A DNA stretch of 64,000 nt, taken from contig JAKCOZ010000015.1 of NCBI GenBank assembly GCA_022605955.1, positions 12,715,287 through 12,779,286 of the forward strand, in the 5' to 3' direction. Below are positions 11,222-26,200 of this stretch, in pieces. Position 1 is the stretch's first letter, and each line of letters starts with the position of its first letter. The DNA comes from Rallus limicola. Its lineage: Eukaryota > Chordata > Aves > Gruiformes > Rallidae. Made by a program: the position numbers and the translations under genes. Below the pieces are notes generated by a model that saw nothing but the letters and a program-made list of their open reading frames with translations, ran no database searches and was not told where the DNA came from.

Positions 11222-14200
11222 GTGAGTTAAATTCTTTCTTCAGCTTTTTTTAGACTAGAAGAGTGAATGGTCTTTATTCAGAAGTGTCAAGTGGGTTATG
11301 TGGAATTAATGGGGGTTAAACAGGAGAAGCTTTTTCAGTAGTCTTGTTGGGGAAAAATGCAATGGGAAACAAAATAGGAATCTTTTTGTGTGGCCCAATA
11401 GACAGGAAGTAGTTTTCCATGTCAGAAAGTGTGCTTATCAGTAATTTAAGTTTTGACCTAAACTTTAGTTAAAGATTATTACTTAGAAAAAACTCTCACA
11501 GGCTTCTGGATTTTTTCAGTTGAGGTCATAGATAGTACTTTAACCTGCACAAAAAACAGTCCTTGACATTGTTCATCTGATCTGAAGAAATTTATAAATC
11601 CTGGAATTTGTGTGTAGCTTTTAAAATAGGACTTAATCTCTGAAAGCCACTTGAAACAAGTTTGCATTGAAATATTTATGTTAAATAGCTTAGTGGAACA
11701 TGTATTTTTCCTAGCTGATGTTAGGTAAACTCATTCCGAAGACCACAGAGATTTCAGATCCCTTTTTGGTTTATAACAAAGGTATCACTCTAGAGCAGAA
11801 ATACTTATTTCTTAGGCAAAAAAACCCAATTACTTGTGCATAGTTTTTGCCAGATAAATGTTTGTCCAAATAGCAATAATGTGGACCTTGAACTGCTTTA
11901 TTGTCAGTCATAAACTTCAGCAGAGAACAAAGGAAAATGCCTTACTGAAAAGTATGATATTTTGTATTTAAGCATTGAGACAGGGAGACAATTTTCCAGC
12001 CATGGTGAACAAAGAGATTTTGTTGTCAAGTGTAATGCAAAAATACTTAGGTAACTGTTATACTTCTGTTGTTGTTTCAGACAAACTATCTCTTTATGAA
12101 GAAGTGTGTGGAAGGCAATCCACTGGTGCCCATTCAGCAGCAGTGGCTAGTATCCATACTCCAATTGGTGCCACCATCACTTATGGAAGGCAAAGACCAA
12201 GAGATGTTAACTGAAAAGCTTTTAGAGGAGATAATAAAGGATTATGAAACAAGCATGAGAAGATATGTGGGTAAGTATCAGAAACTACACAGTACTACTA
12301 TTTCTTTATTTATGTGTGTATTATAAGCTCTTCCATGTTCTTCTATTGAAAACAATTTTTCTAGATTGATCTTTCAGCCAGCCTTGATCTTTTTAATTAA
12401 GCACTGATTTCTCTTTCTCCACTTCATCAGATGTGTATAGGTTGTAATATTTAAGGCAAAACTTGCTGATTATATTTGGACTAGTAAAAAGTTAACCAGT
12501 TGGAGGTATAGTTCAAGCAAAAAAAAGGCAGCTGTAGACTTCATGAGAAAAAAGTTGATTGCTGATGACCTTATTTCATTGTCTTTAACCTTTTTAGTTA
12601 ATTTGATGTAAGAGTGTATTGCTGTTTTCCACTAAAGAAAGTGGAAACTTTATGTGCAAGTTGGTTTTTTTCCTCCTCTTCAGGAACACCAGGTTTTTTG
12701 AAGCTGTTCATCCATAAGTTTTCAGATGCTGCTTCCTATGCATAAGGAAACTCACAATAAATATCTGCAAATATAATTAGCTATTTTAAGATATCACTGA
12801 TAAACTCATTTTGATTTTTAGACTTTTGGAATTTTGAAAGGGCATTCCCTTAAAATAATGTATTAATGTCTTTTTAATTTACATTTGTAATACATGAAAC
12901 TGAGCCAATTTTATCAGTATTCTGGTGGGTGGACAGTACTTTTTAAAATGCAGATTAAAAACGACACAATTTAACATGGGACTAACTTCTTTATAATGTC
13001 ATCAGTGGGACAATTGTATGTAATTATATTAAACAAAATTGCCATGAGTACTTAGAATGATAGAATTTCTTGAGTTGGAAGTGACCCATAAGGATCAGAG
13101 AGTCCAACTCCCAGCTCCTAAAACTAAACCGTATAAATAAGAGCATTGTCCATATGCTCGTTGAACTCTGACAGGTTTGGTGCTATGACCACTTCTCTGG
13201 GACCCTGTTCCATCCTCTCAGTGAAGAAATTACTTTAGAAAGCACTTAATTATTTAAAAACTAGTCTACCTGAAAACCTTCATGAATTAGACAGAACTGG
13301 AATTAAGCCACCTGAATCTGTGTAGATACTTGGCAACAGCTCTGATTTTGAGTTACCTTTGGAAGAATGTGCTCTGAAGAGTTGGATTATACAATTATGT
13401 TTCTATACTACTACATGCTTGGTTCAACACAGACAAAGTCTGAGGAAGTACAATGCCTATTGAATATGGTTTAATTTTGTTCTAATGTTCATGTATTGTA
13501 TTTTTTTTTCCTAGTGCAAAATGTTCTTATTAAACCAGATGTAAAAGGGCTTGAAGATGAAGAGGAGGCACCTTTGCCATTGTTACCAATGTGAGTGTAT
13601 TAAGTTGACAAATAACTCACCAGCAAAACACGCTCAGTTTTTAAAATTAAAATCCTCTTATGTTTGAACATGTTATATCTGAATGCTTTACAAAGTTTTA
13701 GCCCTGACAGTCTTTTATTACTACTGTTACAGTTACATAGAGTAGCACTAATGACTGCAAATGAGATTTCTGGCTCTGAATGCCCAGACAGTAAAGTAAT
13801 GTTGCAGCCACTTCTGGAATGAAGTGTGTAAATATGGGGTACTTTACTGGCAGACAGCAGTATTGTGCAGTATTTAACATGGTAAAGCTGCATCTAATGC
13901 CAACGTTTCATTTGACTTTGCTGTAATGAAGTGAAACCTTGAGACTGAAGGAAAGGTGATTATGCTCTGCCAAAATGGAAGAGGAATTCAGGTAGAAAGA
14001 ATATAATTATCTGAACTGTATGATGTGCTGAAGCATCAAAACATGTCATCTAAGTATTGATGGTAAGTCTTTCCTGTTAGCAGTTGGTGAATTTAGAAAT
14101 TTACATTGAAAGAGCTTCAGGAAAAGCAGGTGATCTGAAAATACTCTGGAGTATAAACCATGATTGATCTTGAAGAGTATCTTTATGGCTTCCACCATGT

Positions 14201-17200
14201 CATATTGAAGATATGTGTATGGCACTCAAATAACTATTCATGTTAGTGCAAAAGTTTTTTAATACCACTTTTTATATGTGAGAGTGTTTTATTAAAGTAT
14301 TGCTTGAGCTCTTAATTCTTTTGTTGTTTGTTTTTGTGGTTGTTTTTGATCAGAGGCCTGGATTTTTCTAGACCATGGCATAACAGTTTTATCCAAGCAA
14401 AAAATCAAATCCTCTCCAACTTGCACATTCTCCACCCCACGATGAGAACTCTGCTGGATTATGGTTATGCAGCATTCTCTACCTTTCTTATAGTGGATTT
14501 CTCAAGTTTAAGGTAGAGTCTGTTTTGGTAATTTATTAATCCATATGGAAGCTGGTAAAAAAGAGTTTGTTCAGTTCTATTATTTATGGTAGGGTCTTTT
14601 TATATAATACATTTCTTAAATGTGTCATTCAATATTCTTTGAGTAGGTTACTTTGTGTTATGACACATTTAAATTTTGTTCACTCTTACACATAAATATT
14701 TTCTTGGTGCTTCAATTGATGGTAGTATCACCCCTTTTGATTTATGTTTTGCCTTGAACTCTGTGAGGGTTTCATTACTTAATTAATCTTAATGCCATGA
14801 TCCCCAGAGAAGGCTGGTTGAAGTAGTGTGAAAAATTTCATTCTAGTAGTGTTAATATGTGTAAGGAATTATATGCTAACCATAAAGATCAGATTTCTTG
14901 CCGGCTTTTATCCATTCAGTTTAATTTTTAATCTTGGAACTTTTCATTTTCTTAATTTTCAAAGAGACAACTATCAGTATCTTTTCTCATTATTATTTTT
15001 TCTGGTAACAGTTCTTTAATTCCTTGGGTTTGAGGGGTTTTTTTTTCCTCATTTAGGTCTATAGAAGTGATGCTTAGGTTTCCACTGTGCTTTCTGCTAA
15101 AATCGAATGAGTTTGTAATACAGTAGAGATTGCTGTTAGTTTATTACATGGGATTTTAAATTTTGTTTCTAAAGTTGCCTGTAACTTTCTTTTCTAGATT
15201 GAAATGGCCAATTGACTGTGAATCTTTAAAGACTGAGGTCTCTCTAAGCTGTTCTAAAGCAGAAGAGAAGATATTGAATACATGGTATCAGAAAGTTATC
15301 AGTCTCTTTACTCAGAAGAAGTCGTTGAAAGGTGTAAAGTTGGATCAGGTTGATCCGTTTTATAACTGTGTGGCTACACTTATGTCTAATCAGGTAAAAA
15401 AAATATATTTGCCCTTGGAACAAACTTAATGTGAAATTTAGGTAATTTTAATGAATCAGCAGACTATATGATCTGGAGCCTGTTTAATCATAGTTAACTG
15501 TCTGTTGCATATAATCTGGTAAAGGATTCAAAGTGCTAAATATTTTTAACTTCCCTCATTTAAAATAAATATGTGGTGTTGTCTACTTCTTTTCCTTCTA
15601 GATTTTTAAATGCAGAAAATTTGTTGATTCTACCAACTAGAATGTAATTAGCTTAAAGAAGGAAATATCTCAGTGTTCTCAGAGCCCTTCCTATCACCAA
15701 TCTTGGAACTACAATTACATGTTATATATTAACAGAATGAACAAAACCGGGTCCTTCTCCTTTAGTAGCAAAGATCCCTACCAGCTGGCAGACCAAAAGG
15801 CCAGCTTTGCCAGTAGGTGTGCTGCAGTTCTGCAACATTTCCAACCACAACATTTTTCTGTGGAAAAATCTTTGCAAGTTGTTTTGGTTTTCTTCTTTTT
15901 TTTTTTCTCTTCCTCCCTGGTTATTTGTATCAAGGTGATAGTTAGATGAAGTGTTTCTCAGGTTGGGTTTTTTTTGTTTGTTTGCTTTAGTAATTTTCAG
16001 TTGTTTAATTTCCTAATAATAAGAAAACAAGAACATTCAAATGAAATCACTGGTTTCCAGATGAGATAATTGTTTTTCTAAGTTCTTAGTTTACTTTCAG
16101 TAATTAAAAAACCCTCTAACTTCCAATTAACTGAAAGCATCTGTTGTTTACATTGTTCTAGTTACGAATGTAACATTCCATGGGAGTATTCAGCAGGGGA
16201 GTTCAGCAGTTTGAGAAAGCAGTCATTTTTTAGGATTAAACCTTTATTTCTGTTGCAGAAAAATAATGGAACATTAGTCTAATCAAATCATTATCATATT
16301 TAACTAACGTATTCCAGATATTTCATTTATCCTTAAGAAATGTATTAGTAACAGAATTAATTTTGTAGCGACAATAAATGCATGGTTGTTACTGAAATAT
16401 TTACTGGTTCATTAGTTTACATCCATTAAGGGTTGGGACTAATGCCTAGTCAATACTTTAGAAAAATTGACACATCTGCAGTTATCTCTGAATCATGCTG
16501 GAAGAACTAAAATGAATGGAAATCCTGGTCTGTTGAATAAAGGGAAAGTGGGATGGAGCTCTTTGTTTGTCCAGCTAATAAGTGATGTATGTTATTACCT
16601 AGCTGAAAGAATTATTGAGAAGAACAGTTGAAGCTTTTGTGAAACTTTTTGATCCCGAAGATCAAAAGTCTCTACCTTTATTTAAGATGGAATTGACTCT
16701 TGATGAAAAGAAAATGGAGTTTTATCCAAGCTTACAAGACCTAGAAGAAGCAATTCTGTTTATAGTAAATCGCATAGGACAGACTCTTCAGGTATGCTTT
16801 TATCTTTATTTAAATATGTAACAGCTAAGTTGCTCTGTACATGCAAACGTTAGTGATTTAGCACTCTGCTATGGTAATGGGAAGCAGAATGAATCTTGAG
16901 GTATTTGTTTTCAATAAGCATTCTGCAGGTCACATCATGAATCTTGAAGCGCAGAGGAACTCCTGGCTCTGAAACTAATTTTGTTATTCCTTGTTCTTAA
17001 AAAGTGGGTACACCTGCTTCTGATTGTTTTAGTCTGCTGTTTTAATTTGAAAATCTGTGTGTATGTCTAAGAATTAACTATCTGCTTGTTCATTAAATAA
17101 AAGTCAGTCTGAAAATCTATGATAATATGAGCTAGAAATAAAATGAGCTAGAAGCTAAAATTCTTTTCTTCTTTGGCATCTTTAGAAAACCTGAGAGTGC

Positions 17201-20200
17201 TTTAAGTATAAATAACCACATATTCTAATTTATTTGTGTATTTATTGTTAACATTGAAAATGAAGTCATTTTGCACGTGTATGCTTTCTGTCAACTAACA
17301 TTTTGTAGAGAAATATAATTAGCACCTTAGTTATATGTGTGATGCTTGACAATAAACTTGCATTAAGAATTAATATGCCCAGAGAAAGACATATTTTTGT
17401 AAGATAAAAGCCTCAAATCCCTAACAAATCATTTATACAGTATCTAAAGGTTTCTGTCTTAGGAATCACTCTGTGACTCCAAGGGAAGATAGCCTTTCTG
17501 GGGGCTTTAGCTGTATCTCTGTTGACTTTATATTGGCCTTTAATCTTACATAATGGTACTTTGAGAAGTGTTTGGGGTTCAGAATGAGTATTTTTTGTCC
17601 ATTTTACATATTTATCTGGTTCCATGTTTTCCACAGATTGCAGTTACCTCTAAAATATATGTTTCCCTGCATTGCTTTTTAAAATGTAAATAATCAGAAT
17701 AGTCTGAATTTTCATTTCTGTTAGAACATTCAGACAGTACGTTCTTGGCTAATGGGAGACACTACAACCCTGGACGCTGAGCTTCCTAGTCATGTTATAG
17801 CATGGGCCACATCGACACTGAAAACATCTATAAGAGACAACTTAAAAAGTCCAAAGGAATATTTTGAAAGCTATGGTGAGTGGTAGAAGATTGTTTAAAT
17901 AACTGTGCTGCTACTTTGAAATAAGTACCTTACTGTACAGTGTATGTGTTATAATAATATTATAATATTATTGAATTATAGTTGAAAGGTTTGGCTGGCT
18001 TGTAGATGGAACTGCACAGGCACAGATAGAAAGATTTGAAGCAGAAGAACACAGTTTTGAGGAATATACTGCTGTAAGTTTTAATTCTACATTTTATATA
18101 TAACGTTTACTATACATACAGTAATAGTAAAAAGGGGAGAGAGGATATCCAGAGAATAAAAATTGCTTAGCATTTAGCTAAAAATTATGTTGACTACCTG
18201 CAAATCTATGTCGTGTTTTTTATCCCTAAAATCTGTGCTAAGTAGAAAAAACACTCTTTTAATTCCTCAACATGTAATACCCATTAATGTATCCAAGTAT
18301 TTAATTAGCAACTCTGAAGCATAAAATCTAATGTTTTTCTGAAGTTCATAGATGAATTCTTCACTGTCAAGAAGGAAATCTTGGATTTGCCAGAGTTGCT
18401 GCATTTCCCTATGATCTGTTTGAATTGTGATGATTTAAAGCAAGGTTTGGCTAGTAATGCAGACAACTTTGCAAAAATGCTAATGGACAGAATAGTTACA
18501 AATTACAGAGAGGAAAATGAAAGGTAAGTAGAATTTTACTCTTGTGAATGTTGTATGTGTTTAATGCATGGTAGAAGAAATACAAATACACCAGACTCCT
18601 GTTCAGTGTAGACTCCTGGCGAACTACTGAGCTCATGCAAGCTGTACCAGCTGATCTACTTTTTCTTCTCCTTTAGACTCAATTAACTAGTAGGGGAACA
18701 TACTAGTAGACTTAAATAGTGGAGGAACTAAAAGATCAAAAGACTTCCATTACCATTCTGGCTCTTTAAGTCTGAAATACTGTACTACTGCACTGTCAAA
18801 GGAAAGACTAGACAGATTCTCTTATTACGTCACATATAACTTTAGGTTTTCAGGTATAATGACTGATAATAGCACTGCTCAATTCTAAGGCATGGATAAA
18901 ATAATGAGTGAGGCCATATTTAATTGGTTAAAATGAACCAGTTATAGTGATTACACAGTACCAAAATTTCAAAATATTTACTATGAAAGTGTGTATATGC
19001 CAATGATACTGTACTTCTGTTCATGTACTTGCCAAAAGTAATTGAAGCATTTATTGTAAAAGAATACCCTAAAATCCAAATGAATCAATTAGTGGAAACT
19101 AATACATGGTATTTTTCTACCCTGTTTTGGTCATATTCCCCACTTAGTTTCATGAAGTGATGGAGCTTGTGCAGGGGTAATTTTGAACTTCTAATTCTGT
19201 TAAAGCAGAGCTTGAAACCAGTCAAATTAAAATCTTAACATTTTGATTTTTTTATGCTAACTAAATGTATAGGATATGCAGGGAATTTGAAGCAATCAAG
19301 GAGCGTGCATTGAAAGTTCCTGAGACAACAGAAGAAATGGTGGAAACAATAGCTTATATAAAGAAAGTCAAAACCAAAGGTATTCAGGACCTGCTGTTAA
19401 GAATTAAGGTAAATTACAGTTGTTTAATTCTTAATCTTTTGCTAAACATGCTGGCCTGTACAAATACAAAACTCCAGAATCCATTCTGGAGTGCGTAGAC
19501 TTTTGTCTGATCATGCTGCATGTATGAAAAACCTGTACCCTCAGTGTTATTCCAGAGAGGAGTGAGAAATCCAGCTCTTTATTTTTCTATTTGCTGGTCT
19601 TCCTTATTCCCCATTCCCACATGTTCTGCCTGTCAAGAGGGGAAATGCATCTTTTAATAAATCACAGATTTTAAGACACACAGTATGTTGTTTGCACCAA
19701 GAGACTTACTTTAGGGCTGCTTAAAAAGCTATTTGTGAAAATGTAATGTATAAAGAGCATTTTGTGTGTAAAAATAGTAATGATTTTGAAAATACAAGAG
19801 CAGAATACAGATGATGTTGCATTAGCATAGTGCTTTATGTGTTCTCAGAGAGCAAGACTGAAAATTCGTGTAAGATGTGGGTCAGCCAGAAATGTTACTA
19901 GAAAAGAAGTTCTTTGCTATATGTTATAGTGTTATATATCAGATTTTCTGTTATGGTAGTAGGTCTGTAAATATAATACATGTTTATTCTGCAGAATATA
20001 TATATTTTTAGAATAATATTGGTATTTTGCATGTAGATTTACAAACCATGGGAGTCAGTCATATTTAGAGAAATAAGCTCATAAAAGGTACCAGGATTTG
20101 GCTAGCATTTCATATGTATTTTGAATATTAATATTAAATTTGGTGAAGTAACTCTAAATTTTGAAGTCTGTGTAATGTAGACTTCTGCTTCTATGTTTAT

Positions 20201-23200
20201 AGATAATATTGGCCTACCCTATATTTTAAACAGATGTATGATAACTAAAGCTTTTTGAAATCTCTTTTCATAGGAGTGCTCTCAGCAAATGAATTACTTC
20301 TTAGATGTTTTTTTATTTGCTCCTGAAGACATTGCATTGAATACAACAGTTCTGTTATGGCCAACGATGATTCACCCTATTTTTGATGAGCATGAGGATG
20401 TAAGAACATTTTCTTAGTTTATTGTATATTTTAGCTTGTGAGACTTTTAATCTAGTTATTTATCTCTTCAGCATGCTAAATGCAAATGCATGTAGAACAT
20501 GAACAAAACTAATTTAGACATGTATAAATAATGTTTTTCCAGTTTTTTATAGCAACAGAGGGCTTCTGTGGAGGAATTTTAAAATTGTCACTGTAACCTC
20601 GGGCACGACATTATCTTAATGTGTTTGTGGTCAGCACTAGGAAGTTTGTAGGAAGGTGAAAGTGCACTACACAGCAGTTGTCTAGTACTGAAAATGTAAC
20701 TGCCAGGCCTTTAGTAAGAGTTGGTAGCTTGGGCAGGAAATCAGTTAGCTAAAACGACATTTTCTTCGTCAGTAAAAGAACAGTGGGAACTGTGGTTTTT
20801 AGCTAGCGATCATTAATAGAAAACATGCAACACCTAATTCTCTCTATGGACTGTAGACTGCTTTCTTCCACTTGTCTGTATTCATCTTCTTAGTATTCTT
20901 TCTCTCCGGCTATGACACAGGATGAAGGCTTTTGGTGTTCTCTTGCCCCTCTCTATAGTAATTTAGTGCAGATTTAATAATTTCTGTTAGAAATCCTTAA
21001 GAATTAACGTATTTTTAAAATAAAAGTATCATATTTCTTAAATATCACCATTGGGGATTTCTCTAAGTCTTATTTAGATACTAAAGAATATGTTGAAGGG
21101 TAATAATATGCCCCCGACTTAAAACATACCCAGCTTGTGACACTGTGTCTAGAATAGTTTGTTAGTGTGTTATTATTCTCTTAATCCTGGAAAATAAATT
21201 AGTCAAATTAATTTCCTACTTGTACACAGGCAGTCCATGATGCTTGTTCAAATACTTTTAAATGAAAATAGTAGTACAAAGTGTGTCTGATTTAACGAGC
21301 CCCTCCAGAGTTAGATCTCTTGGTAGCTGACTGTGTAAGAACTGTCTTCAGGATAAGAGTAGTTTTACATCAGGTTTTTATGACTGAATATTACATCAAA
21401 TTTTTATGACTGAATATTTGCGTTTTCTCTTCTAAGTTATAAATCTATTCTTTTTCCAGTGTAGTAGTCCTCCTTTGGAGAAGTTCTGTTTGTCTGATTC
21501 ATAATTTTGGCATGGCAGTAGGTGTCCTTATCTTAGGAGATCTCTGCCCCAGCTGATTTCTTGTTTAGCTCTGTAAAAATAACTCCTCTGTCTGCAAACC
21601 CTGTGTTTTAGAGTGGCCTTATGTTCTGGAATTTCTGCCCTTTTGTAGCAGCAGATACATGCAGGATAGCATTGGCTGTCCTCTTTTGGCAATAAAACAC
21701 CGAATCCCTAAGATGAGAATCTAACTATTTCTTGCTGTAATACTTACTATCTTTTGTCTGAGTGCTGAAGGAGTCCTTTAAGGCAATTGTAAGTGCTGTG
21801 ATTATTGAGATAAAGTTTCCATGTTAACATACAGACGTTTTGTACACTTAAATACAGAAAGTAACTTATGAAGACATCTCAATTATTGTAAAAATAATAT
21901 CTCATCTGTATTATTTTTTATCTATTTGTGCTAAATGCTTAATTTAGATAGTGCTGTGTATGTTAACTACTAAAAAGACAACAACTTTTGCATTGCTTTT
22001 TTTACCATTAAAAACAATAATTTGTTTTGTAGCTGATGGAACAGTCTAAACATAAAAGACAGGAAGAACTAATACATAGGTATGAGAAACTGACAGTGGA
22101 ATTAGACAAGCTGGCACGTTCTGTCACAGAGTTTGAAGAATACTCAGAGCTGGATTGTATGCCACAGGTCTGATTAACATTTAGTATAAAATGGGTAGAA
22201 ATGTTTTGTACATTTAGTAGGGGTCATGGAAGAAACTTAAAAGTAATCAGTTGTGAATATAGGCATTTTCTTATCCTCTTCCAGCAATGAACAACATCTT
22301 GGGGGTCTTTTCCAAACTTAATGAGTCTATGATTCTATAAAACAGTTCATGTCCTAAAGTTTACACTGAAGTTGTGCTTAAATTAGCTGAAAGGTAATCC
22401 CACCAAGGACTGAGATATTGCAGACGTATAAAGTGAATTATTATTTTACTCTAGTTTATATAAAACATGCGGTTCTGGCCACAGTGACATTATTTGCAAA
22501 TAACATCAGTGGGATCAGAATTCCTTTGACTGATCTTGATATATTAAGGAAATAAAGGGAAAAGTAACAGGTTAGAAAGAGTGGCTCATAGCAATTAGAT
22601 TTTTTTTTTTTTTCCTATGAACCTCAAAACTTCATTTTTCTGCTAATGAAGAGCAGACCACAAAACTTTGCAGATTTCTATTTTATAATTGCCAGAGCAT
22701 ATCTTTTTCTTTAATTGGAGGTTATCACTATTATTTTTAGTATTCTTTGGTTTTGAAATCAAAGCACTTCAAAGCATAAAACAGAAATCATAAGCTAATA
22801 AAATCCCAGTTGTCCTTTTGATAGGTCAGGTACATAAAACTGCGTGTGCCTGCCTCCTGGGACAATGAATTTTAAAGCTCAAACATTTTGGACATGGTTT
22901 TTAGTACTGATAAAACCAACTTTATTTTCATACTGTTAATCTGGGTCCTTCAGTTTATCTACTCAAGGAAAAAAAAGAGTTTAAACTCACATTTTCTAAA
23001 ATATTAATAAATATGAAGGCTTATTATATTTGGATATAATATTTTCATACCTGTTCAGAGTGTAACTTGGATATATCTCAAGACATATAATTATTTCATT
23101 TCAGTATGTGGCTGACCTGAGGATGTTACAGAAACGCATACAGGAAGCTGATGAAGCAGTAGCTCTTATTAATAAAGAAGAGACTCTGCTTGAATGGAAA

Positions 23201-26200
23201 CTGAGTGACTTCCCACTCCTAAACAGCCTAAAAGTTAAGATTGAACCATATCAGAAACTTTTTTATCTTATACTGAAATGGCAACGAACAGAAAAAAGGT
23301 AAATCAGCTGAAGCTAAATGAGGCAGAGTGGGGGAAAAATGCTGCTGCTAATTTTGTTCATGTCAGATGTAGAATATGGATTTGTTTTCATATAAACACT
23401 AATTTGTTATTAGTAATCCAAGTATAATAGTAATGTAACTAAAATATCAAGGTTCTTATTTTTAATTCAGCTGGCAAAAAAGGCAGTTTATTCTGGTTTT
23501 TTTTCATGTAATACAAAGGAGTATATCTCAGACTGGCTTCTAACTGTATTGGCGAGACCTATAATAAGACAAATTTTATGAAAGAAATGTATTAGGAAGA
23601 AAAAAATTCATTATTTATGAGCCATTGTGTGTACCAGAAAAGGAAGAAGTTTAGTTAGCAAGCTTATAATCTGCATATAATTAAAATATGTAATAGTTTT
23701 CATTATGTATGTAATGTCTAAATTAAGTGAGATTTGTGTACATCTTCCTGCACTCTTTGGAAGTTATATTTTTTTAAATGAAAATGCCTAGTATATTTTG
23801 ATTTCATATGTTGCTCTCCATCCAGAGCTTAACTTAATATTTCTCAATTCATGCAGTTCCTTGGTTTAAGTATGTGACTGACTTGAGAGAATTGCAGAAA
23901 TACACAGCAGTGTTATAAAACCACCTTAATTGTGCATTGGAATTTTGTGTAGAATAACAATAATTGGAAACAAGAGCTTATCACTACTTTAAGTAACTGT
24001 TATGCATCTTGTTTGTGTAGCAAAACAAGTGTTAATTATTTCTGCACTACATTTGTTACTCAATTTTCTGTTTTGTTTTTTTCCCAGATGGATGGATGGT
24101 ATGTTTTTGGAACTAAATGGGGAAAACATGGAGGCTGAGATTGATGAGTTTTTTCGAGAGATATACAAAATGTCAAGGTTCTTCCAGCAAGAGCAGAAGA
24201 AAATTCAACAGGACAGGAAAAAGATATCACCACACAGAACTGCAGAAGAGAAGACAGAAGAAACAACAAAGGAAAATCCAACTCTTGCAATGTGTTGTTC
24301 TATTCTGGAGCAGATTAAAGGCTTTAAGGTAAGAAAAAGTGAGGGATGTTAATACTTCATGCTTAGGCACAAATGCTAAAGCCAGCACTCAGTATAGGTA
24401 GATGATGGAGTGTCAGAGACCCCTGTTAGAGAAAAAGCACTGAGTCACCATTTCCAGATTGTACTGTCCTATTGATTTTAGTGAAGTAGGATTTTAGACA
24501 TCTTTGCGGTTTTAGAAATGGGACTTGTTAAACAGTGGACACAGAGGAGAAAAGTAGGCTTTGAATGCAGAGAAACATTTAAGGATATAGTTGGGAATTT
24601 TCAAATGGGACAATATATGCTATGTTAATGGCAGCAGAACTTAACAAAGCTGAAAAGAAGTTGTGCCTTTTATCTTTTTCTGCTAAGACTGTGCTTAATT
24701 ATTTTATATTTCTTCAGTAATTTGCCACAGTTATTTAGAAATCCAATGGAGATCCATTTTCACTTTTCAGAAAAGATTTATTTTTTTTAATGTCATCAGA
24801 TACTGCAGCAGAACTTCAAATGCAAATCAAAGATAATTAAAAAGTTAAGAAATAATGCACATGACAACTTTTAGCTTATAAATGTTTTTCCTCAATTAGG
24901 AGAACATTCCTACTGTGATTATCTTTTGTAATCCCGGCATGAGAACTCGTCATTGGCAGCAGATGTCAAGTATAGTAGGCTATGATTTAACACCAGACTC
25001 TGGAACTACCCTCAGAAAAGTTTTAAAGCAGAATCTAGCTCCTTATTTGGAAGAGTTTGAAGCTGTAAGTGTAGGTGCAAGCAAGGTAAGCATGGAGATC
25101 TGATAGTGTTGGTGATGGATGGCTTTTTTGAAAGAAATGAAAAGACTAGCCTTATGCAATAAAAAAGATTTGCTGAGGCTTTGGCCCATTTCATGATAAC
25201 AATAAGCGTGTAAAAGTTTGTATCTCATTAGTATTAGTGTATTAGTATCATCATTAATATATCCTGAGTGTGCTGCTTTCTGTGCACTAGAAAATGGTAT
25301 GCTAAGAAAAACAAGAAGTCAATTTATTCTGTTAGAGCAAAATAACTTAGCTCATACCTTGAAGTAGTGAGCTGGAAAAAAAGTAAGGCAGTGGCAAAAA
25401 TATTTTTCTTTTTAAACTGTAGGAATTTTCTTTAGAGAAAGCAATGCATGCCATGATGGAAAGCTGGGGTTCAATTTCCTTCAATACAAGTATGTATCGT
25501 GAGACTGGTATTCATATTCTGGCTGCAGTGGATGAGATTCAAGCTGTTCTTGATGATCAGATTACAAAAACGCAGACAATGAGAGGATCACCTTTCATTA
25601 AACCATTTGACAAAGAAATCAGGGTATGACGGGTACATGTTTTTAATGTTTTTATTTGAGCATAACTATAACGTAAGAGCATGCTAACTGTATTACAGCT
25701 TTATTGTTTGACTTATTAATGAAATGCTTTCATTGATATTTCAGCAAGATTCTTTTGAGTTCCTATAGATCCTGCTTACTTTTCTCTGTTGGAATTCCCT
25801 CTTCTGTTCAGATTCAAGTGCAACCAATAGAATGTGATTATTCTTTCATAAATTTTGTAAAATCATTATTTCTGTTAGTTTTGAACTATAGTGTTTTTGG
25901 CTGGGCAAGGAAACTTCTTGAGGGCTGGGGGAATTTTTTTTATCAGACCTCAGAACAATGATGGAATCGCTTTACATCTGCTTTTGTATTTCAGGGCTGG
26001 AGTAGTCTGCGGTGCTAACACCGTGACTATTGACAGGAGAGAAGCTGGTGAAATTGCTTTGCAGTTACACTCCCTAGCTATTCGTTGGTTTATGTACAAA
26101 ATATTCAGGTTCAAGCAGGCTCAGTGAACATAGATATTATGCTGCCTTTACAGGCAGCGTTTCCAGCATCTTCCAGAGGTATCTGCCGTTGTCCACTTTA

